From contig NC_016133.3 in the NCBI RefSeq assembly GCF_000005505.3, forward strand, positions 36,418,737-36,482,736: 64,000 nt of DNA, written 5' to 3'. Source of the stretch: Brachypodium distachyon. Taxonomy: Eukaryota; Streptophyta; Magnoliopsida; Poales; Poaceae. Shown here in pieces: positions 13,001 through 25,249 of this stretch (position 1 is its first letter; every line of letters starts with the position of its first letter). Under the pieces are notes generated by a model, which was not told the origin of the DNA, searched no databases, and saw only the letters and a program-made list of their open reading frames with translations. Both the position numbers and the translations under genes were made by a program.

Positions 13001-13500
13001 TCAATATAATTATACGGAAGCCTACAAGATGCTTATTAGAGTCAAAGTAAATAATTTGTTCAGTCACGTCTTGAAGCAAAATTTGGTCTGTCTCACAAAA
13101 TGTTTTGTCTTTTTAGGCAAATAAATCCGAAGCCTATGCTTTGTTCGTTCGAGAAGAAAGACAAGTTAAAATTGGTTCTGATTCGCCTAGGAGTATAAAA
13201 AAATTTCATAAAAGGCGGAATTTGGAGAGAAGGAGAGGGACGTATGTGCAAAAATATAAAGGAGCGGTGCCAATCAGCTCGCCCAAGAATCCTAATCCAC
13301 TTCGAAAATCATTATTTTTCGTCCGTACCTGTGCTTGTGTGTGGAGAAAACAAGAAGCGAAAATCGGCACCTTTCCTCCTCGTCGCCTCCGTCGTCTCGT
13401 CCGTCCGTCTCCATTTTTACTGATTCGTTCGCGGATTCCCCGGCGCGCTCACTCTCCCTCCTCCCACTAGCTAGGGTTCTCGGTTTCTAGAACCTCTCGC
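10090..13500. other. Intergenic region between SRO (-) and GPAT (+)
   Basis: 10.09-10.45 kb is GC-rich and probably the SRO promoter. The remainder is AT-rich with no coding frame that carries a recognisable domain. It contains one TIR element (11791-11937). The last 250 bp are likely the GPAT promoter and 5'UTR (CT-rich near 13370-13470). Confidence 0.6.
11791..11937. repeat. Short TIR element (MITE-like)
   Basis: The left end GGCCCTGTTTGGTTAG is matched by the inverted right end CTAACCAAACAAGGCAT. The element is about 147 bp, AT-rich inside and without a coding frame. Superfamily is uncertain (hAT- or Harbinger-like). Confidence 0.6.
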
Positions 13501-13501
13501 C

Positions 13502-16500
13502 ATGCAAGCCCCGCCGCTCGCCGCGCTCGCCGGAGGCGCTTGGGCCTCCCGTCGACCCGCCATATTGGCGGCGCCGGCGGGGCTCCGCCGTTCCAGGCGC
13601 GGCGCCCTCCGCCTGCCCGCGTGGAGGGCGGCCGGAGGCGGTCGAAGCCCGCGGGTCCCGGCCAAGGGCGCCGTCCTCGCCTCCGACATGGGGGCCGACG
13701 AGGTCGTTGGACCCTCGCCCCTGCTGGCCTCGCGCAGCGAGCAAGGTCTGCTTCTGATTCCAAATGTACTTGACCTCACATTGTTCTCCAGTCTTGTAGA
13801 TGACTGAACTTGGAAATCTCATCGCGTCCCTTTCATTCATATGAAACCATCAGTTACATGTGGTGTGCAGAGCTTGTTCTACGTGTCAAAAAGGAAGTTG
13901 AGAAAGGGAAGTTGCCTGCAGATGTTGCTCACAACTTTCAAGACCTGTACTACAATTACAAGAACGCGGTAACTATGACTGATATTTCTCTGTTTCCTGT
14001 TTGCAACAATTTGATCCTTGATCGCCGGCCCGTGACGTGCCATATGAATGTTTTGGCGTGTTCAGGTGCTGCAAAATGGAGATCCAAATGCATATGAGAT
14101 CTTGCTTTCGAACATGACGGACCTGTTTGATCGCGTTCTGTTGGATGTAGAGGTACTACCTTCTATGCTCATCACCTTCCCAATTTGATCTCACATTTTT
14201 CTTTTATGCTCCAAGACACCCTTTCACACCAAGCTTCATCGTTTTGCAGAATCCATTTACATTTCAACCTTATCACAAAGCCATCAGAGAACCATTCGAC
14301 TATTTCACTTTCGGTCAGAACTACATTAGGCCACTGGTAGATTTTAGGTAATGCAAATCTGAGCTGAGAAAATCTAGGGGCTCTGTTTGATTCAAATAAT
14401 TTCGTACAATGCTTGCTGCACTTATATATATTTTCCGTGTGAACTGGGATGGACAACACGCTACATTATGCCTCAGCAGACCCCTTCATTATAATCTCTT
14501 ACTGCTTTCATGCGGTGCATAATAATTATCCCGCATATAGACTGGCAAAGGCCTTATTTTGTCATTCATGGGATGCACTCTTCACAGTGTGTTGGACAAA
14601 TGCATTTGAATATTGATGAGCCCCAAAGGAAATTTTTGAATGCTTTTACACATATATTTCCATCATGTTAGTGAAGAATTTATTTTGAAGAATAATAATA
14701 AATCTATGCTTAAATTTCCATGCACAATATCTTACAATTTCCAGTTCCGGAAGATGTGTGTGCCATTCTCTTGCAGCAAATAGTTTTTTTTTTAACTAAT
14801 GTTTTAGTCAGAGTATATCTTCTGTCAACAGAACAGGGGTATTTTTGTTAACATGCTTAGGTTTATTTTATTACCATCAGGTGAACGGGCCTTCCTACTC
14901 CAATTTGATCTTTAACACACTGTTATGGTTTCCTCATCATCCTCACATTGTTACCATGCATGCACAGGAACTCTTACGTTGGTAATATTTCTGTTTTTGA
15001 TGATATGGAGAAGAAGCTCCGTCAAGTAGGTTCATTCGTCTAACCTTCATTGTATTTTCCCATTAAATGTTTATCACCACATGAGGAGTTGAAAGGAGTA
15101 AGATGGGTAGCACCGTAGCAGACTCCAAAGGACACAATAGAGATGAGAGAGATGTTTGCTCATTTCGTGAATAGGCAAAATAACAACGTGACCGAGTTTA
15201 CAACTAGATAATGTGCCAATCTGTATGTCACAAATAGATAACATGACCCCCCCCCCCTCTCCCCAGCAAAGTGCTATGTAATCATGTCTCTAACTTGCTC
15301 GCTCTTAGAATCCAGGATGTAAAAGTTTGTTTTCTGAAGATTCATATGCAAAATATTTACTGAAAATATTTGGTGTCATTGCAGGGTCATAACGTTGTTC
15401 TGATGTCTAACCATCAGACAGAAGCAGATCCAGCAGTTATTGCCTTGTCACTCGAAAGAACCAATCCGTGGATTAGCGAGAACATAGTAAGGGAATTCAT
15501 TGAACATACTATCATTTTCGTGTGATTCATCTAAGCTAACCACATTAGTATAAAAACTGTATCTTCTATAGGTTTATGTTGCTGGGGATAGGGTTCTTAC
15601 TGATCCTCTTTGCAAGCCATTTAGCATGGGAAGGTCTTTTCCTCTACCTTGGAAGTTTATGTCAATGCTGATTTTTTTTCATTGTTCTCTCTTCTAAATC
15701 TATTACGGCAAAACATCAGTTTTTCACCTAAGCATTTTCTCTTAACAGAAACCTCATTTGTGTGTACTCAAAAAAGCATATGAATGATTTCCCTGAGCTA
15801 ATTGATATGAAGAGGAGAGCAAATACTCGGAGTCTCAAGGAAATGGCTTTGCTTTTACGGTACTCTTATACTACAAGTTGATCTATTCGACGTGTATGTT
15901 TACTCATGGCTACTTGAACTACAAGTTGGTGACAGTGAACTTACACTTTTAGTGAAACACATGATACAATTGCTGATTTTAATCTAGTGCTAGCACAGTG
16001 GATTATTTATTATGCTCAAAGACAAATAGAGTTAAAGAGATACCAGATATGTTCATACGTAAATCTGATCTTTCCGTGTTCCCATATGGAACTGACTTTC
16101 GCTCTTTTCTATGGCAAAGATATGCTAGACTGGAATCAATTCTTGCATGAGATGATAATGCCTATCTTTTATGATATTATGTAGCGGCGGTTCACAGATA
16201 ATTTGGATAGCTCCAAGTGGTGGTAGAGACCGTCCAGATCCTTCGACTGGGGAATGGCACCCGGTATGTTCTCCTCCCCGCTAGTTTATATCCTTTGACT
16301 TGATTATCTTGTCATGTTTACTGCGGTTGCTCTCTAAATGGTTATACATATTTTTCGTTCAATCTAATGGCATTGTTAAATGACAAAGTAAATGAGATGG
16401 CAATATGGCAAAACTGTCGACATGGCTGACTGAAAAATGTCTATCGGACAAATATATTACTCGACAAGGCTTCTGATTTTGTATTAGTTCCCCTTACTTT

Positions 16501-17713
16501 TACCTTGCGTGCTACTCACAAAAACAAGGGCAGGCGCCATTTGATGCATCTGCAGTGGATAATATGAGGAGGCTTCTGGAGCACTCTGGCGTTCCTGGGC
16601 ACATATATCCACTATCACTGCTATGCTACGAGATTATGCCTCCACCACAGCAGGTATGGTTACTTGCGAGTTGCCACATCTTACCAAGTCAGATATTTTT
16701 ATCAGAGAACCTCTGAGAATTCTTATTTATAATTTGAGTAGATTGAGAAAGAGATTGGTGAGCAAAGGGTGATAGCCTTCCATGGAGTAGGCTTGTCAGG
16801 AGCTGAAGAATTGAAGTATGGGGATGTTACTGCTCAGACTCAGAATGCTGATGAGGTTTGTGTACTATCATGCTTAATTTCTGGATGTCGGTGATGCTCA
16901 TGCTCTATTTTTATGAAGCGTTGACCATTCAATATTCCAACATCTTTTTGGTGCCTGTAAACAGCTGGTTTTACTTGTACAGTTGTGCTAGCTTGTAAGG
17001 TGGTTATTCTGTGTACCGTTTTTCTTCTTTGATGCAGGTAGAATGGTAGTGTTAGATCAGCTTCCATGTTTGCGATTGCCTTTGCACTAAGAACTGCTGC
17101 TAACATCTAGGCTAGATGGTGAACCATTGTCAAAATTCATATACGTACTCTGTGGTGGAAGTGTGTGAATATTTACCCTATTCATCAACCGTAGACCGTT
17201 TCACATGTAAGTCTTCTTAGAGTGAATAGAAACATTGATGCATCTATCTTCCTTCTGCAGGCTATGACCCCTTAAAGTGGTTAATATTTTGTCTGCTCTT
17301 GTACAATTCAGTATTTGTTTGCACTGATTTTCATTTAGTTCTATATGACAATCACCAACTCTATCAATCTCGGTTGGGACTGGTGGTTGGATTTCTTTGT
17401 TGCTAGTCTTTTGAGTTTTACCCCCCTTAGCCTTTGGTCCTTAGGCTAAACTTATAAGTTCTTGAAGTTACTTTCAGCTTTTGCTTATAGTTTTCATTTA
17501 CATATCGGGCTTGTGTTTCTTTGTTTATGACTTTTTCTTGTGTGGTTGAAAATATGTTAAGTTGAATTTATAATACAGGCAAGGGAGAAATTCTCAGAGA
17601 CGCTGTACAACTCAATTGTTGATCAATATAATGTGCTTAAGTCTGCTATCTTCAGAGACCGTGGAGCAGCTTCGGCAAACCCTGCCATCTCACTCTCACA
17701 ACCATGGCGATGA
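13502..17713 (+). CDS. ATS1: Glycerol-3-phosphate acyltransferase, chloroplastic (ATS1/ACT1 type)
   Basis: Twelve exons: 13502-13745, 13871-13968, 14066-14152, 14250-14347, 14968-15025, 15385-15486, 15572-15633, 15749-15859, 16185-16263, 16534-16653, 16742-16855, 17579-17713; 435 codons, all phases consistent. The first exon encodes an Ala/Arg-rich transit peptide. The acyltransferase H(X)4D motif is intact as NHQTEAD near residues 204-210, and the glycerol-3-phosphate-binding block [15 protein letters not shown] lies near 293-306. The enzyme moves acyl groups from acyl-ACP to the sn-1 position of glycerol-3-phosphate in the stroma. This is the first step of the prokaryotic lipid pathway leading to phosphatidylglycerol. 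Its substrate preference influences chilling tolerance. Length fits the family. Confidence 0.95.
15249..15264. repeat. Poly-C/pyrimidine run in GPAT intron 5
   Basis: An uninterrupted run of about eleven C followed by TCTCCCC. It is a slippage-prone tract within an intron. Confidence 0.8.
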
Positions 17714-19779
17714 ACATAGTTTTCTCAGGTTTGTTCTATACTGACCTGGTGTCTTTCCTTCTATTTTTGATCGCATAACAATCAACAAATTTTCAACTCC
17801 TTCAATTTTCAGGCATGGATTTCTCCGAAGAAGTTACCTTGATTTCTTTCAATAGAGCAGATGAACTGCTATAGTGCAACTTTGCAGGTTTTCGCCAGGA
17901 AAGGCTTTTAGAACTTCGATTTCATGACACTTACTAATCATGGAGGAGGCTCTTACAGCTCTGCAGATCCTGCAAGTTGCTGAAGTTGCAGGAAGAAAAG
18001 ATGTGTTTTGTTCCCGGTTCTTGCCGACATCATATGCCGCCGCACCATGTTTATATACTAGTGATAAGAACTGTGCGGCTGTTGGCAGGTCTAAATATGA
18101 TTTTTGCCTAGAGGAAGTGAGGAACCCAGCAGCAGATGATGCATGTGTCCACCATTTTGTGAACAATTACTGCTGTATCAGATTGGACACGTGTTAATGG
18201 TGCGGTCATCAATACAAGCGGCTCAGCATGTCGATTCCTGCACGGTCAAAGTTAACTCGTTTCTTGTTCTCTAATTTTATTCTGTGTATATATATTTGAT
18301 TCTTTTGCCCCCAGAACTGGTGAAAAATTGCCAGAGTCATGATATGTACACAATAGTTAATTAGTTTGGCTGGTGCCTTTGCTCTTCTCGAATCTCCTTG
18401 GATGTAACCTGTCATGTTTGTTTTTTCAATCTCTTACCGATATCGAAGCGATGATGATAATTGAGCATGTGAAAGGCAGATGATGGGTTTGTCCGGCATT
18501 TTTGTAAGAGCCAGAGAAAAATCTTACATTCTGATGGGAGTACTCCAAAGACAATGCGTTCGAGCGTTGAAATTTATACGCAGCAGGTCAAGAGAACGCG
18601 TGTGCAGGTTACTCTGAAATCTGAATTCATCCAAAATTTCAAAGAAAACAGACGTGTGTACATCGACAACAACAAATACTGGGAGTCGACTTGGACTGCT
18701 GAAAGATTATGCTACTCCGTATATGTTAAGCTAAAGCCTTTCCTTTGCGGCCATCCCCAGATAACGACTTGTCCAAACCCCAGAGCAAGGCGAAAAGTTG
18801 CAGAAGAGGAAAGGAAGGAAGGGGAGGGAACCCCAACCCCGCTCCCATCTTGGAAGGGAATCCATCCCTCGTCCGTCTCTTCGGCCTACATCCGTAGGTA
18901 GCAGGAAGAGGCGGCGCTTGCGCGCGATCCAGCCTGAGCCGGCGAAGGAGGAGGAGGAGGAGTTCGCCACCGATCCACCGTCGTCTTCGCTAAGCTTCGG
19001 GTTGGGGTGGGGATTACCCTCCCGATCGACCTCTGTAAGCCACGCGCTCCGATCCGTCTCTAACAAATACGGAGTAGTACTACTCCATTAGATTACTGCG
19101 CTCCGTTTTGCCCAATTACCCCCTTTTCCGTCTGCTACCTTCTTTGCTGTTCTTGTTGTGCTGCTGTTAGTCTACTACTACTGCCGCTGCTACTAACACT
19201 GTCGTTGCTGCTTCTGTAATCTGTACCCAAGTGCTTCCCCTTAATTTTGTCGTAGAATGGATCACCCCAATTCCGTATTCAGCTCAGTTTACCCGTTCAT
19301 CCTATAGCCCTCACACCACACGAGCGCCATCACCATCGCCATCCCCATCCCTTATTTTCAGTTTCTTTTATTCCTAACTTTGTCAACTTGTGCCAACCTT
19401 TTTTTTTTCCGGGGAGAATATGTAAGGAGGATCAATTATAGTTATTACAAGGATCAATTTGTAGTGGTTACAAGGATCAATTCTAGTTATTACAAGGATT
19501 AATTTGTAGTTGTTGAAAGCATCAATTCTATTGTTACAGGGATTGCCGATATAGAATTCCAGTACTTAATAGGGATCGGTTCTTTTTTATTTTTCTGGAC
19601 ACAAAAAGCTATACCCTAGTGCTATTACATGGATTGTTAAATTCGAGTTTCTGTCAGATGCACTCATTTAACTTCTTCTGAATTTTTGCTGTTCAATTTC
19701 TTCTGTAGCTTATCCTAACATAGCCCTTGATTGACTGCATGATCAGACCAAGTTTCTACCGCAGAATCACTCTTACAAG
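17714..19779. other. GPAT 3'UTR, spacer, and TOL promoter with probable 5'UTR intron
   Basis: 17714-18450 looks like GPAT 3'UTR and downstream DNA. A GC-rich block at 18780-19040 is probably the TOL promoter and first noncoding exon. A donor-like CT/GTAAGC near 19035 and an acceptor near 19746 would make an intron of about 0.7 kb ahead of the ATG. Open frames here lack recognisable domains. Confidence 0.45.
19425..19540 (+). repeat. Degenerate tandem repeat, about 22-24-bp unit, five copies
   Basis: The unit resembles ACAAGGATCAATTNTAGT and recurs five times with substitutions. It lies in the inferred 5'UTR intron of the TOL gene. Confidence 0.65.
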
Positions 19780-21489
19780 ATGAGTGACAATCTGATGGAC
19801 AAGGTCAATGCATTGGGCGAGCGCCTCAAGATAAGTGGGGCAGAAGTTAGCCGCAAGATGTCGACTGGCGTGACCAGCATGAGTTTCAAGATGAAGGAAT
19901 TTTTCCAAGGCCAGAATATGGCGGACAAGATTGTTGATGAAGCCACACCGGAGACCATGGATGGCCCTGATTGGGCCACCAATCTTGAGATATGCGATAT
20001 GGCCAACACCGGGAAGGTCAACAGTGTTGAACTGATCCGTGCCATCAAGAGGCGAATCATGTTGAAGACCCCAAGGGTGCAGTATCTAGCTCTTGTCCTC
20101 CTTGAGACCGTCGTCAAAAACTGTGAGAAGGCTTTCTCTGAGATTGCTGCTGAGCGGGTCCTTGACGAGATGGTGAAACTTATTGATGATCCACAGACTA
20201 TAGTCAACAACAGAAACAAGGCACTTATGCTTATTGAAGCATGGGGAGAGTCAGGAGATGAGCTCCGCTACCTTCCGGTTTATGAAGAAACTTACAAGGT
20301 ACATAGAAAGTAATCTTTGGTACTTAAATCAGCTTAAGGTAGAAAACATGTGGGTTTCAGTTAACATTTGGTTTTCATTGCAGAGCTTAAGATCTAGGGG
20401 AATTCGCTTCCCTGGCCGTGATGACGAGAGCCTTGCACCAATATTTACTCCTCCCCGGTCAGTACCTGCAGCTGAACCATATTCTGATGTAGCACAGGAC
20501 GGGTATCAAGAAATTCCAGATGAAAGTTTTGCTCCAGTTCGTGTTGTCCCTCCTCCTGTGCAAGTCAACGATGCTTTTGAGGTGGCTCGTAATAGTGTTG
20601 AACTTCTTTCCACAGTGCTATCTTCCTCCCCACAAAATGAGGCTCTAGAGGTGAGTCTGTGCTCGTACCTGTCAATTAAATCCTCTGGCTTAGGTGGTTG
20701 GTTGTTTGGGGTGCAATAGGTGAAGTAGGCATGCCAAGGCTGGAAGTTGTGTTGACTTCATAAAGGATTATACTGAGATTCATGATCTTCATAATATACC
20801 ATAACGTAGACACACTGATCAATGTCATGTTACCTTTTCTTTCCTGATCACAGTATTGGAGCATAACAGTATCTGCATGACTGTTAACAATTAAGTTACT
20901 CTGTCCTGTAAAAAACCTGTTACTCTGTAATATGAACTTCCTTTTTATCTGCTAATTTTGCATATATCTTAATTCAGTACAGAAATACAGTACTCAGGTT
21001 CGAAAAATATATAGGAGTATATCGTTGTACTATGCTATGGTGGACTATGTGTTCTGATTACACCTAACGTGCACGCAGGATGACTTGACTACCACCCTGG
21101 TTCAGCAATGCCAACAGTGTCAGTACACAATCCAGAGAATCGTCGAGACGGCAGGTGATGACGAGTCTCAGCTCTTCGAAGCGTTGAGCATCCACGACGA
21201 ACTCCAGAAGGTCCTCTCCAAGTATGAAGGGCTCAAGGAGCCCGTCGTCGCAGAGCCTGAGCCAGAACCAGCGATGATACCGGTTACCGTGGAGCCCGAG
21301 GAATCCCCCCGTGCCGTCAGTAAAGACACCCCTGCGAGGAAATCAGCCGGGTCCGGAGGTCGGTCTAGCGGGGACGACTTGCTCCAGGATCTCGACGACA
21401 TGATCTTTGGTAAGAAAGGCGGCACCTCGTCTCAGCAGGACAGAACTCCCAGGAAGGAGGAGCGGAAGGACGATTTCATCGGTTTGTGA
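19780..21489 (+). CDS. TOL: TOM1-like protein (VHS and GAT domains)
   Basis: Three exons: 19780-20298, 20384-20650, 21079-21489; 398 codons, all in phase 0. A VHS domain covers about residues 48-173 (ATPETMDGPDWATNLEICD, IMLKTPRVQYLALVLLET). A GAT domain lies around 215-305 and is split by intron 2 (DDLTTTLVQQCQQCQYTIQR). The tail is acidic and Pro-rich and ends with LLQDLDDMIFG and DDFIGL. TOL proteins bind ubiquitinated cargo and phosphoinositides at the plasma membrane and endosomes. They hand cargo to ESCRT for vacuolar degradation; a known cargo is the auxin carrier PIN2. This is a short TOL without the long Gln-rich tail of larger members. Confidence 0.94.
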
Positions 21490-22422
21490 TCACCGGGTTA
21501 ATGTATCTACCTGCAGGCTGGAACTTGTTATGTGTATACAGATGTTAGTTGTTCAGTGTATTCGAAAACTATGATAATATGTTTGTGATTTGCACATGTG
21601 TGATATGCGCATCTTTCTTGTCCTGTGTTTATCTGCCACACGAGCGATTGTTTGCTGTCTGGGAGCAGTTCGCTTCCTAGCACCAGATGAGCTGCCTAAC
21701 TCGTTTTCTTACTTGCAGTAGCCACCATTGCTGGAGATATACTGTAATGTACTGTAGCTTTTATTTTAGCCTTTAATCTCCGAGCCTTTAATTGCAACTA
21801 ACAATCACCGCCCGGCCGTAAGCGTGTACCGAAAGCTGCTTTTGCTTGGTTTGCTAGCTCGTTGGTTGGTCGTTACTGCACTATCGCACGTACAGCAAGC
21901 CATTCAGCAGCAGCCAGCACAACAAGAGTGGAGTACTTCAAGAAGATTTGAAGTGGGCCGTTCGTGGGATACAATTTGCATCCCTAATACCAGATGGTTT
22001 ACAAATGTGAATTTTGCTTAGTGGAATAATCAAATGAACTAAGATCACACAAGGGGTTCTTTATTATGGGTACAGTAACTTAATTGTTTTTAATGCCTTG
22101 CTATGTCCTATTAAAAGATAGCAAAACCGTAAAAGATGCTTAGCGCGCTTGGACAATAAGCTTCAGTTTAGCTAGGGAAAATATTTTGGACATATTACAC
22201 TAAAGTTTAGTTTAGGTAAATCCACTGCAAAACTAGGCAAAAAAAAAAACCACTGCAAAAGAGTTTGAATTTGGTGTTGCATACGTACTTCCAAAAAAAA
22301 CAAACTTACTTTGCATTATATAGAAACGCAGGCCAACGCTTGCTTAATTTCTACTCAAATCTATCCCGGCGATTGGCCGATTCCACTGCAAAAGGAGGGA
22401 GAACCCTAATTAGCCATCGAGG
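21490..22422. other. TOL 3'UTR and spacer; part resembles sequence at 38.9-39.15 kb
   Basis: No coding frame with support. 21660-21900 shares blocks such as GAGCTGCCTAA, CGTTTTCTT, CTCCGAG and TTAATTGCAAC, in the same order, with 38915-39120. The right end leads into the start of the pseudogene at 22423. Confidence 0.5.
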
Positions 22423-23263
22423 ATGGCGGCGGCCGACGACGGCTGCACTTTCTACAGGTGCTTCTGCAGCTGGCAGCACGGCTGCGCGTCCCGGATCCCG
22501 CGCGTCTACCCCGGCCGGGACTACGTCCACATGCCGGCCGGCGCGGATGTCGACGACGACCGCCCCATGTGGTCGCTGCTGGTGGGCTTGACCTCCGTAT
22601 CCCAGGATACGATCTCGCACGATTCTCTCCTAGGCCTCCACCGCTTCCGTGTCGCGCGATCCGGCCGGATCCTCGGCCGCAGCGACGACGCCCTCGACGC
22701 CATCTACAACCACCACACAACGGGCGGCTTTATCTCCATCGTCGATGCCGCGCTGATGCCTCCCGACGGCCACCGCTCGCTCTGCGTCTTCTCGGAGCAT
22801 GTGGACGATCCAGGTCCAGGCAAGGTGCAGGCGACCCCACGAGCCCAGCAGCTGCTGGCTCACCTCCGAGGCGGCCGCCGTGCCCTCCCCGCTGCCCGGC
22901 CTCCCGCTGGAGCCTCCCATGGTGCCACCCCGTGCTGGCCGCCGGCCACGTCTGGGCCCCGTACGTCTTCCTCGACCGCCGGTGTCGCGATAAGTGCTGG
23001 CTCGGGATGCTTCGGCTCAGCGAGGACGCCGGCCGCCGCCGGTGGGAGCAAGTCGGCGACGACTTATTCCCCTTTCATTTCAAGCTGGAGATAAACGCCT
23101 TCCCGGATCTTTTCCTCTTCGCCGGGTACGCCGTGCTCCATGAGGACACCATCTTGGTGTCGCTGCGGTCAGCCAAGGCCCAAGGGCCTCTTCTTTACCT
23201 TTGACTGCTCCAGCGGCCTATGGGCCGAGGTCACGGCCCAGAAACGCGGGCATGAGATGGTTG
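22423..23263 (+). pseudogene. 5' half of a grass multigene-family protein, frameshifted and split by a copia insertion
   Basis: From ATG 22423 the frame is open with a good N-terminus (MAAADDGCTFYRCFCSWQHG) to about 22830. Family-like sequence then continues in a second frame (LPLEPP, near 22900), in a third frame (HPVLAAGHVWAPYVFLDRRC and FAGYAVLHEDTILVSLRS, to about 23184), and back in the first frame (FDCSSGLWAEV, 23185-23263). This needs about three small indels. The coding sequence is then cut by the 5' LTR at 23264. The 3' half continues at 30118. The family is not named with certainty; it looks like the large grass set of F-box-associated or beta-propeller-like uncharacterised proteins. 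Confidence 0.7.
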
Positions 23264-23796
23264 TGTTGGTTGATCTCGGCTTAGACCGAGTAAAAAGAGA
23301 TTAGGATAAGGGTGAGGCCCACGAACCAACGTTCGTGGCCTTATCTCAACTGAACGCACCGTGATCGGGGGTGCCAAACCAATCGATGGTTTTGGTCCCC
23401 TATCGTGCAGTGCTATATAAGAAAGGGGGTATCGGTAGCAAACGGATTAAGACTCTCGTTCTCGTTTTGCCCACAAAACCCCGAAACCCTAACAAACCCA
23501 AACTTGTCTGGGGAGCACTGACCACGACGGGAAGTCCCGCTCTTGCTGCTCCCGTCCCAGGACAGTGCAGGTGGCGACCAGAGGGAAGGAGGAGCTTCAC
23601 CAGAACACCTGCATAGACTACTTCCCCTACTTCCTCCACGACATCGCCACTGCTTCAACTCTTCACCGACTCCACAGCAATGGCGTCCTCCTCCATCGCA
23701 CGTATGATTGCATCTCCTCTAATCTCTCTACTGTTAGTGCTCTTTTGATGGCTAGTGCATGTTTAAGTTTAATCTAATGAACCTTAAGTTCTAACA
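23264..23796 (+). repeat. 5' LTR of the copia element
   Basis: 533 bp, TG...CA. It carries a TATA box (TATATAA, 23414-23420) that would drive element transcription. The end is fixed by the adjoining primer-binding site. Confidence 0.95.
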
Positions 23797-25249
23797 TTGG
23801 TATCAGAAGCCTAATCTGGTCATATTAGAGCCTAATTTTCTGTTTAGGGTTTAATTCGATTAGTGTTCATTTCTGTTAGTGCTAATCTAATTAAGGTTAA
23901 TGCTAGTTCTCTTAATGCAATTCTGTTAACGACTAATTAAGGTTAGATTAGCACTGTTAATGTTGTAAATTTCTAATCAGAGTATTTTTTTGCCGTGGGT
24001 ATTTTTTGGCTCACTCACGCATGTCGGTTAGCAAGAGATTAGCAGGAGGGGAGCCAAAGTTTTTTTTTCATGAACCCTAGAAATCAAATCCCCAAAATGT
24101 CAAAACCCTAGTTTCCAAACCCATGAAAAACGACGAATCAAAAGGATTTTTTGGGATAATGTTGACGAACTTACCTCAAGATGTTGTCCGACGGCCGTAT
24201 TTTCTTATGGAAGGAGGCTTCTGGGGTCTTGGACCTCATGGGCCGCCGTCGGCACCTAATGATCCGCCGCCGGCCGCCGCCATGAATGGGGCGCGGCGAC
24301 GCCTGTCCTCCCCTCGGGGAGGAGCCGCACGGCAACCCAACCGTGCGAGGGCGCCGCCGCCGCCGCCACGTTGCTCCAGGCGCGTGGGAATGCTCTCCGG
24401 TTGTCGCCTCCCGCTAGTTACGCCGGCGCCAGCGGCTCCGTTCGACGGAGCAGTGCGCGGGACGAAGTCGAGCGCACGCTGCTCCGGCGAGCGCCGCCAC
24501 CGCGCCAGGATCCCGCCGCCGGACGCGTGCGTGTCACCGTCTCGGGTGAGACCGGGAAATGTGGGGGAGGGAGTTGGACTGGAGGCTAGGGTTTCGGTTC
24601 GTTTTTTACTGGGCTGGAGAACGCCATAGCCGTTGGATTTGATCCAACGGCTGCGTATCGCGCGGCGCCTAACGGGCCTGCGGAAAGATCTGGGCCATTT
24701 TGGCCACGGGCTTCGGCCCAGGTTAAAAGGGCCGCGCGGTTTTCTTCCATTTCCGCTGTGCCCACGCGAGAAATTAAGTGGGCCGGCCCAGTTTCGGCAC
24801 AAAATTATGTTTTAATGTTTTTTCTATATTTTTTTGAGCGCGTTAATGCTTTATAAAATGTTTATTTGCACAGTTTATTAATAGAAAATGGCCGAAATTT
24901 TTTCTTGCTGACTGAAATTGGACACTTAATTATTCTGAATGAGGTTGATCCAACGAGATACTTTATTTAGAATATTTTATTTGTTCCATGATGTTTACCT
25001 TTTAGGCATCAATTAATGATTAAAATTCTAATGTATATTCTTGATGTCTAATTTGGTAAAATTTTGGCTCTAAAATTAATTCTGACCAACGTTGTTTTAA
25101 TTTATGAGCTACCCCGTTATGTTTGCTACAATTCTTTGTCTTTTCTGCCCAACGGTGATATGACTTAGAATTGTATACTCTTGCATTTATTAATCTACCA
25201 ACGTAAGTTTTTAATCATGCAATTTACCTTATGATTTTCTTATGTTACA
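23797..25249 (+). other. Untranslated leader of the copia element with a GC-rich island
   Basis: The flanks are AT-rich, but about 24230-24800 is strongly GC-rich with short proline/arginine-rich open frames, unlike the rest of the element. An 11-bp inverted repeat (AGCCGTTGGAT at 24628-24638, its complement at 24642-24652) lies in it. Captured host DNA or a nested insertion is possible. Confidence 0.55.

Noticed and set aside
17940..18197. 85-codon frame downstream of GPAT
   Set aside because: It lies in the likely 3'UTR, has no homology that I recognise and no splice context.
22458..23204. 248-codon frame in the split gene read as one protein
   Set aside because: Only its second part has family-like sequence; the first part is the shadow of the frame starting at 22423. 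It is better explained by frameshifts.
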